A stretch of 64,000 nt of DNA from Trichomonas vaginalis G3 (taxonomy: Eukaryota > Parabasalia > Trichomonadida > Trichomonadidae): contig NC_067205.1 in assembly GCF_026262505.1 (NCBI RefSeq), forward strand, positions 16,058,001 through 16,122,000. The letters run 5' to 3'. Both the position numbers and the translations under genes were made by a program. This document shows positions 58,952-64,000 of this stretch, piece after piece. Below the pieces are notes generated by a model that saw only the letters and a list, made by a program, of their open reading frames with translations, did not search any database and was not told the origin of the DNA. Position 1 is the stretch's first letter. Every line of letters begins with the position of its first letter.

Positions 58952-59779
58952 ATGTCAACAACAGAGAACACAACAACAGTTATAGTCCATGAAGCCATAA
59001 ATGAAGAATACGAGTACATACAGTATAACAAACAGTTACGTCTCATTCGTTCAGTCAAAGATGACATGTACCAAATGCAAAGTATTTTGAATACTCTTCG
59101 TTCTACAAAGCAAGCACGTCATTGGTTTGAAAACCAACAGACAAAAGAACTTTTAGAAGAATTTCCTCATATGTTTGCGAGTGGTAGAAAACCGCGGAAC
59201 GAGATTCCGTACGAAAATCGTCAAAATTTGCCAAATGGTTTGAGAGGTTGGTATGTTCATAGACTTCTTGTAAATGCTGTTGCAATGTGGGCTTCGCCTC
59301 GTTACGCTTGTTATATTTTCATGATGTTAGATGAAATTCATAGACAAGAACGTGAAGAGATGGAAAAGAAACTTCAAGCAAAAGATGAAGTCATTGAAGC
59401 AAAAGACAAAAGCATACAGAAAAGAATACCACGTTCGGTACCAAAAGGAAAGGAAAAGAACTATAAGTATATGATTTATACTGAAGAGATGGAAAATGAA
59501 GAAGACAGAGATATGGTTATGTTGCATTTAGTCAGAAGAAACAACAAAAGCTTTTACGACCTTGCTAAGATTTACAAATCTGACAGAAATTGGTTCTATC
59601 GCGAAAACTTACCGATTTCAATGACACCGAATGAAGATGTGAAACAAATAGTTCAAGATACGTTACCTCAAACACACTATGATATTAAAGGTTGTACAAT
59701 ACTTACCTTCAAAGAAGATTTGCCATTGTTAAAGGAAAAAATAACAGAGTATTTTGACAACTTCAAACAAGTAGAGTAG
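58952..59779 (+). CDS. KilA-N domain protein, copy 3, full length
   Basis: 275 residues with the same layout as 35136-35975. First 46 residues and the part from about 95 on are nearly identical to copy 2; residues 47-94 (from NTLRSTKQARHWFENQQTKE onward) are not, and WYVHRLLVNAVAMWASPRYA is followed by a changed helix (CYIFMMLDEI). A longer coiled-coil linker is present. Preceded by TATTTTTTATTTTGTATG. Looks whole. Confidence 0.8.
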   Translation: MSTTENTTTVIVHEAINEEYEYIQYNKQLRLIRSVKDDMYQMQSILNTLRSTKQARHWFENQQTKELLEEFPHMFASGRKPRNEIPYENRQNLPNGLRGWYVHRLLVNAVAMWASPRYACYIFMMLDEIHRQEREEMEKKLQAKDEVIEAKDKSIQKRIPRSVPKGKEKNYKYMIYTEEMENEEDRDMVMLHLVRRNNKSFYDLAKIYKSDRNWFYRENLPISMTPNEDVKQIVQDTLPQTHYDIKGCTILTFKEDLPLLKEKITEYFDNFKQVE

Positions 59780-59794
59780 ATGAACTCTTTATTT

Positions 59795-60247
59795 TTCAAG
59801 CTTGACTTCAGATGGCTCAGGTAGCTCTATAAGGTAAATTGCCTTGTCAAATCCTTCTGGCATTCCGAGTCCTTCCTTCCGACAGGAAAAAAATTTCCCG
59901 ACAACTGGAAAAAATTTTCCCGACAACTGGAAAAAATTTTCCCGACAACTGGAAAAAATTTTCCCGACAACTGGAAAAAATTTTCCCGACAACTGGAAAA
60001 AATTTTCCTGTTGTTCGTCCGTAAACCATTCAAATTTTCGAAAATTGAGAACTTTTTTCCCGACAACTGGAAAAATTTTTCCCGACAACTGGAAAAAAAT
60101 TTCCCGACAACTGGAAAAATTTTTCCCGACAACTGGAAAAGTTCTTCCTTCCGACAGGACACAAACGAATGTCCGACGTTCCTCTTCCTGAATGTCTTCC
60201 AAAGCCAGAAGAACCGACAGCCCCAGCACCACAACAGACTTACTAAG
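59795..60247. repeat. Minisatellite locus with gene stubs (type 3 array, 22-bp unit)
   Basis: Array at about 59877-60165: units of CCCGACAACTGGAAAAAATT (period 22) with the palindromic join GGAAAAAATTTTCC, interrupted near 60003-60055 by CAAATTTTCGAAAATTGAG. To the left lies a stub of the 121-residue gene (minus strand, EAIYLIE-like end near 59830-59870), to the right a stub of the Pro/Gln gene (MSDVPLPECLPKPEEPTAPA, from 60170). Only the first 20-30 codons of each gene remain. Confidence 0.8.
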
Positions 60248-60864
60248 ACTAAACATTTAATTTTCAAGCTTGCTTGGTTTGCACTTGCTGAGATATTCCT
60301 TCACGGTTTCATTTACCTCAATTAGATAAATTGCTTCGTCTAAGGGGTCAAGCTCCATACTGAGTCAGTACAATATTGTACTTTTTCAAGACAATGTTGT
60401 ACTTTTTCAAGACAATGTTGTACTTTTTCAAGACAATGTTGTACTTTTTCAAGACAATGTTGTATAAATTCAGTACAATATTGTACTTTTTCAGAACAAT
60501 GTTGTATAAATTCAGTACAATATTGTACTTTTTCAGAACAATGTTGTATAAATTCAGTACAATGTCTCTCAAATTTGAGTACAGCTGTACTTTTTCAGAA
60601 CAAGTCTTGTACTTTTTCAAGACAATGTTGTACTTTTTCAAGACAATGTTGTACTTTTTCAAGACAATGTTGTACTTTTTCAAGACAATGTTGTACTTTT
60701 TCAAGACAATGTTGTACTTTTTCAAGACAATATTATATTGTTTCAGAACAAAGACGGTTAAGACACAAACGAATGTCCGACGTACCACCAACCGAGTCCA
60801 TATCCCAACCAGAAGAACCGACAGCCCCAGCACCACAACAGACTAAGACTAAAACATTTAATTT
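60248..60864. repeat. Second minisatellite locus with gene stubs (type 4 array, 21-bp unit)
   Basis: Array at about 60361-60750: about 17 units of CAATGTTGTACTTTTTCAAG (period 21), with palindromes GTACAATATTGTAC; interrupted near 60563-60582 by TCTCTCAAATTTGAG. Left: stub of the 121-residue gene (minus, MELDPLDEAIYLIEVNETVK, ATG at 60358). Right: stub of the Pro/Gln gene (MSDVPPTESISQPEEPTAPA, from 60774). The locus ends at the junction word CAAGCTTGACTTTTTACAA, which overlaps the ATPase end. Confidence 0.85.
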
Positions 60865-61740
60865 TCAAGCTTGACTTTTTACAATTTGAACTTTGTTTGC
60901 GTAGATATGAATTCTGAAAGAAGTATGAGGGTCTTGTATGACTTTGTACTTCTCCCATAGTTCATGTCTGTCAAACTTACCTGCCATGGACTCTTTCATA
61001 AGTTCCATGAAATCGTCTTCGGACAATCCAGGGAAAAGTATGATATCAGTAAGTATTCTTTTAACATCCTTACTTAAACTCTTTGCTGTCTGTACACAAA
61101 TGACAACTGAGATGTTAAAGTGTCTGAGCTTCTTAAGAATTCGACACATATCTTGTTCTCTGTTCTTTAACAAAGGATGAGAGGCGAAATCATCTAAGAT
61201 AAGAAGACATCTATGAGGGTAAGTCTTCCAATCGTAAGATTGCAATTTCTTCGAAATGTATTCTATCTCTTTCTGTTTGTTTCTGAAGTGTTTCTTCTCT
61301 AATATTCTCTGCATTTCCTCATTTGGGTCTTTAAACTTAGAATTTATATACTCATTTATAGCATTATACTTCAAAACTCTTCTTTGGTACTTCTTTATCC
61401 AATCTAACAACTCAGTATCCTTTATACATACTAACTTAGACTTCTTTATAATATCTTTGAACGAATTTACGGTTTGATCGAATTGACCAGAAGTACTACA
61501 AATGACTACTAACTCATAGAATGGGTTCTTCTCATCTAGTTCTTGTTGTTGTGCAGCCATTTTAAGATAAGTGAAAGTCTTACCCGACCCAGGCGGTGCA
61601 ATTAGACCTGTTATACCATTCTGAGCAAATAGGAACTTGTCATGTATAGGCTTTATCTGAGCATTTTCTAACTTCCTCTTGTTCTTCTTCAAAACATTCT
61701 CAAATTTCTTGTCAATGTCAGCAAACTTTTTTTCTAACAT
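60865..61740 (-). CDS. Polinton genome-packaging ATPase (A32/FtsK-HerA type), copy 3
   Basis: 291 residues. Walker A APPGSGKTF at 48-56 and Walker B LLILDDFASH at 179-188; a sensor-like SVVICVQTAKSLS follows. The layout fits the A32-like packaging ATPases of Polintons, virophages and large DNA viruses, which pump DNA into capsids. Start MLEKKFADID at 61740; the frame stays open further up only because it is antisense to the divergent gene. Copies: 35991-36860 (whole-looking), 19001-19875 and 28090-28980 (broken). The last codon, GCT before TGA, lies in the CAAGCTTGACTT junction word, so this copy ends one residue later than copy 2. Confidence 0.85.
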   Translation of the reverse strand: MLEKKFADIDKKFENVLKKNKRKLENAQIKPIHDKFLFAQNGITGLIAPPGSGKTFTYLKMAAQQQELDEKNPFYELVVICSTSGQFDQTVNSFKDIIKKSKLVCIKDTELLDWIKKYQRRVLKYNAINEYINSKFKDPNEEMQRILEKKHFRNKQKEIEYISKKLQSYDWKTYPHRCLLILDDFASHPLLKNREQDMCRILKKLRHFNISVVICVQTAKSLSKDVKRILTDIILFPGLSEDDFMELMKESMAGKFDRHELWEKYKVIQDPHTSFRIHIYANKVQIVKSQA

Positions 61741-61776
61741 ATTTTTAGAAAAATTAAAATTTTTATCTTTTAGAAA

Positions 61777-62249
61777 ATGTCTAGCGATTTCGCTATCTAT
61801 ATTCGAGACAAACTTTTCGACAGCAAAACATCTGTCGACCATAAAATCTTACATAGTGTAAACAAGAAAGGTGAATTTGTTCTAAAGTTCTGTTTCTGGG
61901 AATATGACAAGAACCATAAAACATTACAAAGAGCAGTCTTAAAATTTGTCAATGACAGACTTGTTGACAGAGATGACGCCTCTTGGAAAGATGAAGTCCA
62001 ACAAAAGTTCTTAGAATGCAAAGAAGACACATGCGCTGTTCTTGAAGATGAAATAGGAAACAGAATAGAAGAGCTATTAAAGGACAAAGAACTTTTACAT
62101 AAATATGGTTGCGCCAAATTTGACATAACTCCACCAGAGAAGAAGAAGAAGAGAGAGAAAAGAAAGAAAAGAAAGTAGAAGAAAAGAAAGTAGAAGAAGA
62201 GAAGAAAGAACCAGAGCCAGTTCCAGAGAAAAAGAAATTTGACATGTAA
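61777..62249 (+). pseudogene. Conserved Lys/Glu-tailed protein, copy 3
   Basis: MSSDFAIYIRDKLFDSKTSV, then a compact part (KGEFVLKFCFWEYDKNHKTL, QKFLECKEDTCAVLEDE) and a Lys/Glu-rich low-complexity tail. Not recognised. Divergent from the ATPase, with a 36-bp shared region holding TTTTTATCTTTTAGAAAATG. The purine-run tail varies in length among copies, and about one break is present here. Confidence 0.6.
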
Positions 62250-62265
62250 AAATAAAATTTTATTT

Positions 62266-62685
62266 TTAGAACATTTCTGGGTCAATGTCAATGTTCTCTT
62301 CCTCTTTAGGAGCAAACACTGGCTTAGACTCTAAAATCTTTTTACCTAATTTACCTTGAACTTCAACTATCTTAGACTCATAATATTCATAGTCGTCTGC
62401 TTTCTTTGGTTCATAAGGTATAACAAGTTTGTATGCTTTGCCTTCTTTAAGGTTTGAGAACCTTCTGTCAAAATTTTCCTTGACTGCTAACAAACCTTCT
62501 ATGTCTAAGTCTTCAAATTTCGCACCATTTTTAGTCACAATAGCAAACTTAACTGGTTCGATGTTCCAAACTTTGTCAAATGTAGACTTTTCAAAATGGT
62601 AGAAGTAAACATTCAAATAAGCGAATGGGTCTAGTTCTTCTTTAACTCCTGACATATACTTGTTGACTGAGATGAATTTCATCAT
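62266..62685 (-). CDS. 139-residue conserved protein beside the SF3 helicase
   Basis: Begins MMKFISVNKYMSGVKEELDP and ends EENIDIDPEMF. Beta-rich middle (FAYLNVYFYHFEKSTFDKVW, VKFAIVTKNGAKFEDLDI, AYKLVIPYEPKKADDYEYYE). Size and acidic C-terminus would suit a single-stranded DNA-binding protein, since such proteins often end in an acidic tail with Phe and lie near replication genes; this is inference only. Whole in copies 2 and 3. Start box TTTTTATCCGATAG. Confidence 0.65.
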   Translation of the reverse strand: MMKFISVNKYMSGVKEELDPFAYLNVYFYHFEKSTFDKVWNIEPVKFAIVTKNGAKFEDLDIEGLLAVKENFDRRFSNLKEGKAYKLVIPYEPKKADDYEYYESKIVEVQGKLGKKILESKPVFAPKEEENIDIDPEMF

Positions 62686-62721
62686 CTTTTCTATCGGATA
62701 AAAAAAATATTTTTTTTAAAT

Positions 62722-63957
62722 TTACTCAGAAAAATTTTTCTTTGTATATACGCCGTTCTGTATGTCTAAAAGATTTTTGACATTTGCCAAGAATGTTCGT
62801 TTAGACGCTGCCATATAACCATATTCTTGACAATATTGTTTATATTCATCGTACAATGACCTTTCATCTAAACACTCAAAGTTAGTCTCATCTATGAACA
62901 GTTCATATACACTCTTGTTTGCTTCTAACAATGTTTGTCTCTCTTCGGTATATGGAATTTGTCTTGGATTGAACTTTGAAATATCTAATGTCATGAAATA
63001 TGAGAACAAGTGGTTGTAAAAGTTAGGTGTCAAGGTTTCTGCTAAGTCGTCAAAATATTCTGTATCTTGCATATGAGCTTCTGACGTTCTGACAACTACA
63101 TATCTTCTGTCAGAACTTTCTAACTTCATCGGAACAGAATTGTTTGAAACCATAATGAAGTTTGCAACATTTTCACAAACTCTTTGGTCTTTATATTTTC
63201 TTTCAACAACTCCAACTTTGTCTGTTATAAGACTCTTCAAAGCATCTGAGTTCAAAACTTTTGTTGTATCTATACTTTGAAGTTCGTTACATACTATAAG
63301 TTTCATATTCTCTATTGAAGAGTTAAATTTACCGCAGATGTTTTCTAAGTTTGTCATATTCGGATTCGAATAGCCCTCTAATAGTTTGCATAAGATATCT
63401 GTAAAGAATGTGTTCTTACCTGTTCCTTGTTTTCCAATTATAATGAGAGCAGTTTCATTTTTAGCACTTGGATGTTGTAAGATGTTTGCAAACCAACATA
63501 AGATATACTCATAGACTCTTTCGTTTCCATTGCATATAATTTCTTTGACATGGTCTAACCAAGCTTCTATAATATTTTCTTTCCATTCTACTTGTTCATA
63601 TTTATATCCAGTGAAGATAGAATAGAAGTTTGGAGAAGGTGTATAAAACTTTATACCTCGAACTGAAAAATCTTCTAACTTGGACAATAAGATATCCCAA
63701 GCATCTAACATCTTCATTCCAACCTGTACGACTTTTATTTTCTTAAGTTTCTGTCTACATTCTTGTTCTGAAACTATTGTCGCTCTTGGTTTGTTAAAGA
63801 CAACATCCCATTCTTTCATGACATAACATTCTGGGGCAGAGTCAACATAAATGACTAAACGTTTCAAATTCTCGACTGCTTTGTTATAGTCTCTAAATGG
63901 ACACATATTTCTGAACGCTTGGAAGTCATAAAAATCTGAAACGTCTATTCTGTACAT
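62722..63957 (-). CDS. SF3 helicase (D5-like replication helicase), copy 3
   Basis: 411 residues. Superfamily 3 motifs: Walker A GKQGTGKNTFF (175-185), Walker B LIVCNELQS (220-228), and motif C NFIMVSNN (266-273). The C-terminus (about 340-405) looks like the winged-helix part of D5/poxvirus-type helicases (LYDEYKQYCQEYGYMAASKR). The N-terminus (1-140) has no primase motif that I can name. It would unwind the element during replication. The arrangement with the penton start upstream and the 139-residue gene downstream, all on minus, is the same in all three copies. Looks whole here; broken in copies 1 and 2. Confidence 0.85.
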   Translation of the reverse strand: MYRIDVSDFYDFQAFRNMCPFRDYNKAVENLKRLVIYVDSAPECYVMKEWDVVFNKPRATIVSEQECRQKLKKIKVVQVGMKMLDAWDILLSKLEDFSVRGIKFYTPSPNFYSIFTGYKYEQVEWKENIIEAWLDHVKEIICNGNERVYEYILCWFANILQHPSAKNETALIIIGKQGTGKNTFFTDILCKLLEGYSNPNMTNLENICGKFNSSIENMKLIVCNELQSIDTTKVLNSDALKSLITDKVGVVERKYKDQRVCENVANFIMVSNNSVPMKLESSDRRYVVVRTSEAHMQDTEYFDDLAETLTPNFYNHLFSYFMTLDISKFNPRQIPYTEERQTLLEANKSVYELFIDETNFECLDERSLYDEYKQYCQEYGYMAASKRTFLANVKNLLDIQNGVYTKKNFSE

Positions 63958-64000
63958 TTTTATAAAAATAAAAAAAAATATTTTTTTTATTCTTGAGCTT

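Larger units (their letters stand above)
55552..64000 (+). mobile_element. Polinton copy 3, accessory region and core genes, cut by the window edge
   Basis: Continues from the cut polymerase gene: 282-family paralogue, GATC sites, 304-residue gene, GATC sites, two KilA-N genes, two minisatellite loci with gene stubs, then ATPase, SF3 helicase and the last codons of a penton gene (minus strand, about 63986-64000) at the right edge. Core genes look whole and are close to those of copy 2. About two breaks seen. Confidence 0.8.

Noticed and set aside
60348-60846. Long open frames on both strands made of repeated KKYNIVL or FFKTMLY words
   Set aside because: They are translations of the type 4 minisatellite; 21-bp units keep frames open by chance. 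The same holds for frames through the arrays at 33.5-33.8 kb, 59.8-60.2 kb and 15.8-16.1 kb.

Overview
The window looks like a chromosome of a trichomonad, most probably Trichomonas vaginalis or a close relative. Three things point there: the DNA is very AT-rich, intron-free genes sit in short intergenic spaces, and several genes carry a TCA(C/T)TT initiator just before the ATG. The window is also packed with near-identical Polinton (Maverick) elements, which are known to make up a large share of that genome. The assignment is inference; no host marker gene settles the species.

Host part (1 to about 8690): the 5' end of a gene cut by the window edge, a peptidase E-like enzyme (899-1519), and a CAND1-like HEAT-repeat regulator of cullin ligases (2964-6614) with a duplicated 3' flank. 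Then comes a gene-poor stretch holding about ten successive hairpins with paired stem changes (7378-8118).

Polinton part (about 8690 to 64000): three same-orientation Polinton segments joined head to tail, plus one badly degraded block. Copy 1 (8690-22893) runs tail-fibre end, integrase, virion-like small proteins, DNA polymerase B, an accessory module, packaging ATPase, SF3 helicase, penton. A 6.6-kb block (22894-29520) repeats part of copy 1 with very many small length differences. Copy 2 (29521-55551) is a 26-kb interval that starts and ends inside the polymerase gene and so shows every gene of the element once: polymerase, accessory module, KilA-N gene, ATPase, SF3 helicase, penton, major capsid protein, low-complexity proteins, a 1-kb inverted-repeat region, D12 adenine methyltransferase, phage-type tail fibre, integrase. 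Copy 3 (55552-64000) continues into the next accessory region and core genes. Core proteins differ by only a few residues between copies, so the copies are recent; several genes are broken and many look whole.

How the parts fit: integrase, polymerase and SF3 helicase would integrate and copy the element; ATPase, double-jelly-roll capsid, penton and tail fibre would make a particle. The interval between polymerase and ATPase is a hotspot where modules are swapped. Two repeat systems in it stand out. First, GATC-centred sites with 12-bp-spaced half-sites bracket the exchangeable genes, and their half-site words change together from site to site. Second, palindromic minisatellites of 21-22 bp period between divergent genes keep their position and spacing while their sequence is replaced completely from copy to copy. 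An adenine methyltransferase gene lies about 140 bp from one GATC site, and KilA-N DNA-binding proteins with a variable DNA-reading part lie beside others. Core genes share a TTTTTAY...AAATG start box, while the accessory module uses host-like initiators.
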